Source: JBBQIY01 sp964618405 (GTDB lineage: Bacteria > Verrucomicrobiota > Kiritimatiellia > RFP12 > UBA3636). From it: DNA of 13,918 nucleotides. The notes under the pieces are model-generated. The model was given only the letters and a program-made list of their open reading frames with translations. It had not been told where the DNA came from and did not search any database. The position numbers and the translations under genes were made by a program. The first letter of the stretch is position 1, and each line of letters begins with the position of its first letter. The DNA is taken from the NCBI GenBank assembly GCA_964618405.1, contig CAZUAY010000084.1, forward strand, positions 1-13,918, in the 5' to 3' direction. Below, piece after piece: positions 1 to 9,145 of this stretch.

Positions 1-43
1 CGGATGCAGTGTTGGGAGAAGTTGTGAGTTGCGAGGCTGAAGA

Positions 44-75
44 GAGTGAGTAGTGCGTAGTGCGGAGTGAGTAGT
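44..75. repeat. Short direct and tandem repeats in the gap beyond leuS
   Basis: The 11-mer GAGTGAGTAGT occurs at 44-54 and again at 65-75. Between them TAGTGCG is repeated head to tail at 51-57 and 58-64. The stretch is low in complexity, rich in G, T and A, and has no open frame of note. It belongs to the 292 non-coding bases at the left edge. Its role is unknown; it may be a decayed simple repeat or part of a dispersed intergenic element. Confidence 0.6.
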
Positions 76-80
76 TTCGG

Positions 81-95
81 ATGGGGACACCCCAT
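81..95. repeat. Small perfect palindrome
   Basis: ATGGGG (81-86) and CCCCAT (90-95) are exact inverted copies around a 3-base loop. A second small inverted repeat, GCCG/CGGC, follows at 135-145. Both lie in non-coding sequence and resemble in style the GC-rich palindromes near 9921 and 10200, though the bases differ. They may be remnants of intergenic repeat elements. No T-run follows, so they are not evident terminators. Confidence 0.45.
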
Positions 96-183
96 GCCCC
101 GTTTCTTTGTGGTTGCGAAGCGAGGTGGGGCGCAGCCGTCTCGGCAAGCCGGGTGATTCGTGTGTAGGGCGTAGTTTCGTTTG

Positions 184-206
184 AAAAAAACTTTGTCGTA
201 AGTTTT
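184..206 (-). terminator. Possible intrinsic terminator downstream of leuS
   Basis: Read on the minus strand, AAAACTT (206-200) can pair with AAGTTTT (193-187) across a 6-base loop. The T-run then continues through 184, giving seven T in all. The site lies about 87 bases past the leuS stop in the direction of transcription. The stem is AT-rich and weak, so this is only a candidate. The same stretch carries three imperfect copies of a TTTGTCG unit (192-198, 204-210, 216-222). Confidence 0.35.
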
Positions 207-292
207 GTCGCGAACTTTGTCGGCTACCACTACCGTGGCTACTAGCGACTGTAATCGGTCAGTGACGAATCGTGATTGCGCCCCAGCACGGG

Positions 293-2863
<2,571 letters not shown>

Positions 2864-2876
2864 AACGGTTCCAATC

Positions 2877-2909
2877 AAAAAGACTGCGGGCACGACATTC
2901 GGTGCAGTC
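2877..2909 (-). terminator. Terminator-like hairpin in the leuS leader
   Basis: On the minus strand, GACTGC (2909-2904) can pair with GCAGTC (2887-2882). Five T follow directly (2881-2877). The 16-base loop can form an extra short GCAC/GTGC or CGA/TCG helix. The T-run ends 13 bases before the leuS ATG. It could end transcripts coming from the MFS gene or act as an attenuator of leuS. If the nearby promoter candidate is right, the hairpin would begin only about ten bases into that transcript, which leaves little room for an antiterminator. Folding was by eye. Confidence 0.35.
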
Positions 2910-2926
2910 CGTTTCAAGAAGCGTGA

Positions 2927-2956
2927 ATGATACCACAGGCGACCGACCTCAAACAA
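2927..2956 (-). promoter_or_regulatory. Candidate sigma70-type promoter for leuS
   Basis: On the minus strand, TTGTTT (2956-2951) could serve as the -35 box and TATCAT (2932-2927) as the -10 box, with an 18-base spacer. TGG precedes the -10 box, as in extended -10 promoters. The predicted transcript would start near 2920, about 57 bases before the leuS ATG. The -35 match is poor and the -10 match is five of six, so this remains a candidate. Confidence 0.35.
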
Positions 2957-2970
2957 GTTAAAGACTATCT

Positions 2971-4167
2971 CTAGTTTTTGCCTTTCCAAGCAAAAAGAAT
3001 GGTTCCGATCACGCCGAAACCAAAGGCGACGTGGAGGTTGAGTTCTGGCGAAATGCCCCAGAGCAATGCACCTCCGAGAGCGGCAAAGGCGACGAGTACG
3101 TCTCGGATCAGATAATACAAACCAAACATCGAGGCCTTGCGCCCCTCGGGCGCGAGATCCATGATGAGCGCCTTACGGGTGGGCTCACCAAACTCCTTCA
3201 ATCCACGCAACACAAACACCGCCGTCAGGGGCGCCAGCGAATTTGCGTGAAGGAGTGCGAGCGGAAAAAGGGTAAAGAAGACGAATGTGATCAGGACAAA
3301 CGGTTTCTTGCCAAACCGATCGGCGAAATAGGCTACCGGCACATACACCAGCACTGCCGTCATGTTCTCAAGTGCAGAAAGCCAGCCAAACGAGAGTTCC
3401 GAGATAGGATTGAGCATCGTCCGCGTTGCCCAGATGACAACGAAGGAATCTGGGATGCGTTCGCAAAAACGGATCAGAATATCCGACCACAACAAGTTGC
3501 GCAAGCTCTCCGGCATTTCATGCCAGAGCTTAACAGGGTTTGCCTGAGCCTCTTGCTTGTCGCCAGAGTCATCGTGGATCATCACCTGTTGCAGGATGGC
3601 AGCGCACAGGGCCAGCACGAGCGCACAGCCAAATGCCACGCGGATACCAAGCCCCACGCCCCAAATTGCAATACAAGTTCCGCCAGCAATGGGTCCGAGC
3701 ATTTTGGGAAGTCGTCTCACCAGCGCCAGCACGGAGACGCCCATCGTTCGGCGATTCTTGGGTACGGCTTTTGCAAGCAGATCCATCGTCGCCGGAAGCG
3801 AAAGAGCTGACCACGAGATAAAAAATGCAGCACCGAGGAGCACGGCCCACCAAGCTTGGACGAAGATGACAATGGCGTAGCCAATCATGGAGACAAGGTT
3901 GAAGACAAGGAGTGCACGCTTCGTGCCCAACTTATCGCTGATATATCCGCCGGGAAAGGAATAGAGCGCCGAAAGCAAATCGTCCATACCTGCCAGTAAA
4001 CCGATAGCGAGGACAGCCGTCGAGGCCTGCGTCAGTTCCTGCAGATACAGGGGCAGAAACCGCTCGGCCATGTGCTCGCCCATGCCCACGAGCACCACCA
4101 TACCGAGAAGCCCGATGATACTCTTTCGCCGGAACCCGCCCTTTTCAACCATTATTGCTTCTTCCAT
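2971..4167 (-). CDS. Major facilitator superfamily transporter
   Basis: This is a 398-residue inner-membrane secondary transporter with about 12 hydrophobic helices and a polar central loop near residues 197-225, the usual MFS layout. The loop after helix 2 holds the MFS motif A, GGYISDKLGTKR (73-84). A second copy of the motif stands in the C-terminal half, ADRFGKKP (282-289). The substrate cannot be told from the sequence. The start is ambiguous: ATG at 4167 (MEEAIM) or ATG at 4152 (MVEKGG), which has a GGAAGAAG stretch just before it. I list the longer form. The flippase-propeller gene ends 21 bases upstream on the same strand, so the two are probably co-transcribed. The family includes drug exporters and sugar or metabolite carriers; I do not favour one. 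Confidence 0.9.
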   Translation of the reverse strand: MEEAIMVEKGGFRRKSIIGLLGMVVLVGMGEHMAERFLPLYLQELTQASTAVLAIGLLAGMDDLLSALYSFPGGYISDKLGTKRALLVFNLVSMIGYAIVIFVQAWWAVLLGAAFFISWSALSLPATMDLLAKAVPKNRRTMGVSVLALVRRLPKMLGPIAGGTCIAIWGVGLGIRVAFGCALVLALCAAILQQVMIHDDSGDKQEAQANPVKLWHEMPESLRNLLWSDILIRFCERIPDSFVVIWATRTMLNPISELSFGWLSALENMTAVLVYVPVAYFADRFGKKPFVLITFVFFTLFPLALLHANSLAPLTAVFVLRGLKEFGEPTRKALIMDLAPEGRKASMFGLYYLIRDVLVAFAALGGALLWGISPELNLHVAFGFGVIGTILFAWKGKN

Positions 4168-4188
4168 AAAGATGCTTTCTCTGACACG

Positions 4189-6312
4189 TTATTTTCGTTT
4201 AGTCGCGCCCGTGTCGTCAACAAATACATCCGGCCAGCAGTCGTTGCCCGTATGCCAGGTGATGCGCACGATATCGTCTTGCGGCGCACCGATTTTCCAA
4301 AGAAATATCTCGTAGTCGGCGATGTCATGCTCATGAGCACCCGTGCTGGCTCCATAGACGAGCCATTTCCCATCGACTGAGGTCTTTGGGAAATATTCGT
4401 GACTGTACATTGCGGCGACATCCAGTAGCACCCTCTCCTTGCCCCCCTTCGTGTCCGTGATGAGAATAGAATTCTTCTGTTTACCTGGATGATCGACCCA
4501 GATTACTGTGGCAGAGTCAGGACTCTGCCACGTGATCTCACACCCGCCTCCGATGCGTTTCGCTTCGCCATCCTTGCCGACAACCCACGTCCCTTGGCGG
4601 CCGCCGCGCATCGTAACGGCGAGATTGCCGTCCGCGCCGCCGACAACCGGTGTCTGGAAGAAGACATCGCTGGGCATTCCACCTTGACCCGCTTGCAAAA
4701 GCACCCTCTCAGCACCGCCAACAATCGCCTCTTGTTTGATCACCCGCTTCCCCTCTCGAACATAAACCAGCGCGTCCCCACGGGCGTCCCAAGTGGCGGT
4801 AAATGCATTCGGGGCGACGCATGTCTCTCGCCCCGTTGCAAGATCAAGAATCCACGTATCCCATTTCGTCGGATCACGCTGCGACACCCAAGGAAGCTGT
4901 GATCGACTGAAGGCAACCCGTCGGCCATCTGGCGAAAACCGTGGATACGTGTCGGTGAAGCCGGAAGCCGTCAGTCGAGTGATTTTGCCAGAGGGATATT
5001 CTGCAAGATAAAGATCGTGCGACCCATTTCGATTACTGCTCCAGACGAGTTTCCCCTTAAAACCGCTTTTTTTCAACACACTCTTCCCTGCCTTCGTCTG
5101 TGGAACCGTTGCGCCGATCTGGACGTCGGAGGACGCGTTGTTTCCTAAATCCTTGCGTGCACCTGAGCTCATCATAACAGAACCCAAAATGATCAAAATA
5201 GCAATCATACAAAACCCCACAATTAACCCAATAACCCAGCGCCGACGTGGACGCACTGTTTGTTTCTCCGCTCCCGTTTTCGGAATCCAGGTGAAAATGC
5301 AAAATGCCGCACCACCCAGACCGTAATCGATCGTCTGACTGATTAGATGCATTGTCAACATCGCTGTCATGGACTCTGCCATGCCGAACCCCAGCGCTGT
5401 TAAGGCCACAAGCCCCCCAGCCTCATAGGAGCCGAAGCTCATGAAGGATGGCACGGGGAGACTTGCCGCACCCTCAGCGGAAATCAACGCCACCAATACA
5501 GCGGGAATACTTGCCTCAGCCAAGTGCGGCCACAGCCGAGTCGTCACGGCAACAAAGAGAAAGTACAGTCCAAAATACTTCACGAAGCGGATGACTGCCG
5601 AAAGACCCAGCACCTGCCAAATAGCACCGCTCTTGGTAACAAAGCGCACCGAATCCGACATATCCGAGATCAACTTTACAAACGCCGCATACGGACGAAA
5701 CTGCCAAATGCGAAACCGCATCAGGCGTTCAGGACTGCGCTCGGACAACACACCGGCCACCCATGGCATGATGTGAAAAAGCCCGGCCCACCCGATCACG
5801 CAAACCACCACGAGAATGATCGCGGAGCCTAGCAAAGACAATCCCTGGGAAACGGTCGCCACCGCGACACCCAATACGATGAGGAGCGCGGCAAAATCGA
5901 AGAGAAGACCAATCGAAAGCGAGGTCATACAATCGGAGACAGGAATGTTGTAGCCACGATTGAGCAACGCAACATAGCTCAACTCGCCAACACGGCCTGG
6001 GAGCATGTCGGCACAGGCCCCTCGCACAAAGGTCACGAGCGAAATGTGACTCAGTCCTGGTACCGAGTCTTTCTTGTCCTCGGCCATACCCGCCCGCAGA
6101 AGTAACCGGTTCCTAACCGCGCGCAAAAGCGTTTGAACAATTTGGCAGAGTCCATACACGGCCACAAGCGGAAGTGCTGCATTGCGAAGACACTCAAAAA
6201 TTTTAGCGGGTGTTATGCTACCGCCGCTCTTGGTAACGAGCATAACAAGCAGAAAAACGACGAGCACCGAAACCACTAGAGAGAGGATTAGCTTGAATGC
6301 GAAGTTTTTCAT
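4189..6312 (-). CDS. Flippase-like (UPF0104/LPG-synthase TM) membrane protein fused to a TolB/WD40-like propeller
   Basis: The protein has 707 residues and two parts. Residues 1-345 are a multi-helix membrane region with the family hallmark LPGRVGE (104-110), followed by a helix with a conserved Asp (FDF, 138-140) and a later FGSYEAGG segment (293-300). This is typical of the lysylphosphatidylglycerol-synthase TM or UPF0104 family, which is linked to lipid flipping or glycolipid synthesis. A basic patch (PRRR, 355-358) precedes one more helix (359-382). Residues 420-697 then form beta-propeller blades with TolB/PD40-style repeats, such as FSPDGRRVAFSRS (459-471) and a final ADYEIFLW (665-672). 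By the positive-inside rule the propeller should face the periplasm. ATG at 6312 is chosen because the first helix begins there; an open frame continues upstream without family similarity. No soluble LPG-synthase catalytic domain is present. The MFS gene follows after 21 bases. Confidence 0.85.
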   Translation of the reverse strand: MKNFAFKLILSLVVSVLVVFLLVMLVTKSGGSITPAKIFECLRNAALPLVAVYGLCQIVQTLLRAVRNRLLLRAGMAEDKKDSVPGLSHISLVTFVRGACADMLPGRVGELSYVALLNRGYNIPVSDCMTSLSIGLLFDFAALLIVLGVAVATVSQGLSLLGSAIILVVVCVIGWAGLFHIMPWVAGVLSERSPERLMRFRIWQFRPYAAFVKLISDMSDSVRFVTKSGAIWQVLGLSAVIRFVKYFGLYFLFVAVTTRLWPHLAEASIPAVLVALISAEGAASLPVPSFMSFGSYEAGGLVALTALGFGMAESMTAMLTMHLISQTIDYGLGGAAFCIFTWIPKTGAEKQTVRPRRRWVIGLIVGFCMIAILIILGSVMMSSGARKDLGNNASSDVQIGATVPQTKAGKSVLKKSGFKGKLVWSSNRNGSHDLYLAEYPSGKITRLTASGFTDTYPRFSPDGRRVAFSRSQLPWVSQRDPTKWDTWILDLATGRETCVAPNAFTATWDARGDALVYVREGKRVIKQEAIVGGAERVLLQAGQGGMPSDVFFQTPVVGGADGNLAVTMRGGRQGTWVVGKDGEAKRIGGGCEITWQSPDSATVIWVDHPGKQKNSILITDTKGGKERVLLDVAAMYSHEYFPKTSVDGKWLVYGASTGAHEHDIADYEIFLWKIGAPQDDIVRITWHTGNDCWPDVFVDDTGATKRK

Positions 6313-6343
6313 GTATAATAAGATACTCCATTCGCACCTCCTT
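6218..6343 (-). promoter_or_regulatory. Strong Shine-Dalgarno with an out-of-frame ATG overlapping the flippase start
   Basis: On the minus strand, AAGGAGG (6343-6337) stands five bases before an ATG at 6331, an ideal spacing. That ATG opens a 37-codon frame (MEYLIIHEKLRIQ...) ending at 6218 in the +1 frame relative to the flippase gene. It overlaps the first 31 codons of that gene. The flippase ATG at 6312 has only a GGAG about 13 bases away. The short frame may be a coupled leader peptide or chance. I do not call it a gene. Confidence 0.35.
6293..6319 (+). promoter_or_regulatory. Candidate promoter for the SNF2-SWIM unit
   Basis: TTGAAT (6293-6298) and a perfect TATAAT (6314-6319) are separated by 15 bases, which is two short of the optimum. 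TATAAT sits just upstream of the flippase ATG on the other strand, and the -35 box lies within that gene, so the two divergent units would overlap here. The predicted leader to the SNF2 ATG would be about 150 bases. No SD is visible before 6481. Confidence 0.25.
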
Positions 6344-6480
6344 CGTCCAGAGGATTTCAGCGGGAGAAAGTAATCCGCAATCCCCCCCTCTCTTCCGCCT
6401 CGCCATTCCGTCACCGAATATGTTATCCTTTCTCTTCTTTCACGCCACCGAAATTTAGCCGCAACATCCAGCCTTTTCGC

Positions 6481-9144
6481 ATGAACGATATCTCCCTCAC
6501 GCCGCATCTCAAGCTCCGAGAAACCGAAGGGCATCACTTCGATTCTGGAAATGGTGCTGGGCTGATCGCGTTAGCAAAAAAATCGAGTGAAGTTTCACAG
6601 CACAGCGCAACGGAACTGTTCTTCCGACGCTTCGCTCGCGACTGCATCACACGTCTCTGCAATGCCGACGAACCGTCCGATAACGATCTGTCGGCAATCT
6701 TTAAGACCATACGCCCAGACCCAGCAACCCTCGCCTTCCTTGCGCTTGAAGCACCGCCGATGACGGGCAGTGAGTACCTTTCGGGCGAATTTCTCGCCTC
6801 TCTTCTCCTCGAGCTGGAAGAGGCGATTCAAGCCGAATTCTCCCAATTCACCGGATTGCTCGCCGACTACTTGCGCACCATCGGCCCCAACTGGAAAAAT
6901 GTGGGCAAGGTCAGCTTTCATCTTGCCGAAAACAAAAGCGACACCACGGGCACCCGCCCCTTCGCCTTCATGGTCAGCTTCATCCACCGGCTCGGCGACA
7001 ACGACCTCCCCAAGCACTTGCCCCTCGCAGCCGCGCTGAAGGCCTACGCCACCAACCCGAGCGCGCTCAACTCCGTCCTCTCCCCCATCAAGGTCGCCGC
7101 AGAAAAGAGCAAACTGATCGAACAACTCTGGGAGACACGCGCCATTTTCAAACCGGCCGCGTGGACCGCCGCCGAAGCCTACCGCTTCCTCCAAGACATG
7201 CCCGTTTTTGAGACCGCGAACATCGTCGTGCGCATCGCCAATCTCTGGAAGGCCGCCCCGCCCAAAACCTCCGTTTCCATTTCTCTCGACGTCGCCAAGA
7301 AAAAGAGCCTCGTCAACGCCGAATCCCTGCTCGACTTCTCCGTGTCGGTTACCATCGACGGCGCTCGCCTCAGCGATGCGGAAATCCAGCAGTTGCTCAG
7401 CTCCAGCGGCGGCCTCGTTCGCATACGCGAACAATGGGTTGTTGCCGATCCCGAAAAGATCGCCGACATCCTTTCAAAATGGCGCGACGCACAGCAACTT
7501 GCACAAGCAGACGGCATCTCGCTCGCCCGCGGTCTACGCATGCTGGCACGAGCCGATTTCTCTGGAAAGAACACGCTCTCCAGCGATGAGCTCGAAACCT
7601 GTCAGTTTGAAGCAAGCGGCGAACTCAAGAAATTACTCGCCGAACTGGCCTCACCTTCCGGCATCGCGATTCCCGAAATTTCCGAAGCGCTGACCCGTAC
7701 GCTCCGTCCCTACCAACTCGATGGTGTCAAATATCTCTGGCGCACCACCTCGCTCGGCATGGGCGTTTGCCTCGCCGACGACATGGGTCTCGGCAAGACA
7801 CTCCAACTCCTCACGCTAATGAGTCTCTGGAAAGCCGCCGGCCTTCTCAGCGACCTGCCCGTCCTGCTCGTCATGCCCGCCACCCTCTTGGCCAACTGGC
7901 GCGCGGAAAGCACACGCTTCACCCCAGAACTCAAGATCACGACGCTCCATCCGGCTTCCTTGAGCCGTGAAGAGCTGGCCGCACTCGCCAAGTCTCCGAC
8001 CGATTTTCTTGCTGGCTACGATCTCGCCCTGACGACCTACGGCATGCTCACACGCATGCCGCAGCTCGAAGCTTTAAATTTCCCCGCCGTCGTCGCCGAC
8101 GAAGCCCAAGCGATCAAAAACCCAGGCTCGCAACAAAGCCGTGCCGTCCGCAAACTCAAGGGCAAACGTCGCATCGCCCTCACCGGCACGCCCGTTGAGA
8201 ACCGCCTCTCCGACCTCTGGAGCATCTTCGATTTTGTCAACCCCGGCCTTCTCGGCTCTGCCAAGGCCTTCAACGAATTCCAGAGACGGCTCAGCGACGA
8301 CGGCGACGCCAACTACGCGCCGCTGCGACGCCTCACTCGCCCATTCATCCTCCGACGCCTCAAGAGCGAAAAATCCATCATCGCAGACCTCCCCGACAAA
8401 ACCGAGGTCAAAGCCTACTGTAACCTCTCTAAAACGCAAGCCGCCCTCTATTCCAAGGCCGTCGAATCGCTTCGCATTGCGTTGGAAGAACCGGATGCCT
8501 TCAAACGTCGCGGCATCATCCTCGGCTACCTCATGCAGTTCAAACAGATCTGCAACCACCCGGCTCAATACACCGGCAATGGCGACTTCGACTCCGACTC
8601 CAGCGGCAAATTCCTCCGCCTCGCAAGCCTTGTCGACCCCATCGCCGCGCGACAAGAAAAGCTGCTCGTCTTTACGCAGTTCCGTGAAATGACCGAACCC
8701 CTCCACGAACAGCTCTCGCTTTGTTTCGGCCGCCCAGGCCTCATTCTGCACGGTGGCACGCCCGTCAAAAAACGCGCCGAACTTGTTAAGTCCTTCCAAT
8801 CCGACGACGGCCCACCATTCTTTGTGCTCTCCCTCAAAGCCGCCGGCACGGGTCTCAACCTCACCGCCGCCAACCACGTCGTACACTTCGACCGCTGGTG
8901 GAACCCCGCCGTTGAGAATCAGGCCTCCGACCGCGCCTACCGTATCGGACAAAAGCGCAATGTCCTCATTCAAAAGTTCATCTGCCGCGGCACGCTCGAA
9001 GAGAAAATCGACGAGATGATCATGGACAAGCAAAACCTCTCCGACGCGCTTCTCAACGACGGCTCAGAAAAACTCCTCACCTCCATGAGCAACGACGAAT
9101 TACTCGACTTTGTCAAACTCGATATTAACACCCTGGAAACCTAA
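6481..9144 (+). CDS. SNF2-family helicase/translocase with DUF3670-type N-terminal region
   Basis: This 887-residue DNA-dependent ATPase of superfamily 2 probably moves along double-stranded DNA or remodels nucleoprotein. The N-terminal 400 residues are specific to bacterial SNF2 proteins; LVRIREQWV (312-320) fits the DUF3670 (SNF2 helicase-associated) region. The motor follows: Walker A DDMGLGKT (433-440), DEAQ box (540-543), LTGTP (567-571) and the C-terminal lobe with LLVFTQF, LHGGT, and the arginine-finger motif QASDRAYRIGQ (814-824). All motifs look intact. The start at 6481 fits the expected N-terminal beginning, but no clear SD precedes it, so a leaderless or weak start is possible. 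The SWIM gene begins one base after the stop. Third codon positions are strongly C-rich, more than in the neighbouring genes. The family members are linked to DNA repair or chromatin-like functions; a defence role cannot be shown here. Confidence 0.95.
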   Translation: MNDISLTPHLKLRETEGHHFDSGNGAGLIALAKKSSEVSQHSATELFFRRFARDCITRLCNADEPSDNDLSAIFKTIRPDPATLAFLALEAPPMTGSEYLSGEFLASLLLELEEAIQAEFSQFTGLLADYLRTIGPNWKNVGKVSFHLAENKSDTTGTRPFAFMVSFIHRLGDNDLPKHLPLAAALKAYATNPSALNSVLSPIKVAAEKSKLIEQLWETRAIFKPAAWTAAEAYRFLQDMPVFETANIVVRIANLWKAAPPKTSVSISLDVAKKKSLVNAESLLDFSVSVTIDGARLSDAEIQQLLSSSGGLVRIREQWVVADPEKIADILSKWRDAQQLAQADGISLARGLRMLARADFSGKNTLSSDELETCQFEASGELKKLLAELASPSGIAIPEISEALTRTLRPYQLDGVKYLWRTTSLGMGVCLADDMGLGKTLQLLTLMSLWKAAGLLSDLPVLLVMPATLLANWRAESTRFTPELKITTLHPASLSREELAALAKSPTDFLAGYDLALTTYGMLTRMPQLEALNFPAVVADEAQAIKNPGSQQSRAVRKLKGKRRIALTGTPVENRLSDLWSIFDFVNPGLLGSAKAFNEFQRRLSDDGDANYAPLRRLTRPFILRRLKSEKSIIADLPDKTEVKAYCNLSKTQAALYSKAVESLRIALEEPDAFKRRGIILGYLMQFKQICNHPAQYTGNGDFDSDSSGKFLRLASLVDPIAARQEKLLVFTQFREMTEPLHEQLSLCFGRPGLILHGGTPVKKRAELVKSFQSDDGPPFFVLSLKAAGTGLNLTAANHVVHFDRWWNPAVENQASDRAYRIGQKRNVLIQKFICRGTLEEKIDEMIMDKQNLSDALLNDGSEKLLTSMSNDELLDFVKLDINTLET

Positions 9145-9145
9145 C

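Noticed and set aside
3..53. Possible tail of a gene entering from the left (open frame from base 3 to a TAG at 51-53)
   Set aside because: It has only 16 codons with no recognisable content, so it cannot be told from chance.
251..262. The 12-mer GTAATCGGTCAG occurs here and at 13823-13834, near both window ends
   Set aside because: Several shared 12-mers are expected by chance in a window of this size, and the flanks do not match. It is not evidence for an att site or a duplicated segment.
2864..2989. N-terminal extension of leuS by 42 codons
   Set aside because: LeuRS similarity begins at MSISDYNF. The extension overlaps the end of the MFS gene and covers the promoter and hairpin candidates.
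3031..3810. Open frame of 259 codons opposite the MFS gene
   Set aside because: The MFS gene on the other strand has clear motifs and helices. The opposite frame is rich in charged residues and lacks any domain.
6595..7434. Open frame of 279 codons antisense to the N-terminal part of the SNF2 gene
   Set aside because: It has the same antisense composition effect, no recognisable motif and no supporting SD.
8074..9033. Long open frame (319 codons) antisense to the SNF2 motor region
   Set aside because: The frame mirrors the intact, motif-rich SNF2 gene. Its translation is rich in Gly, Glu, Val and Ala without any domain, as expected from C-rich codons read backwards.
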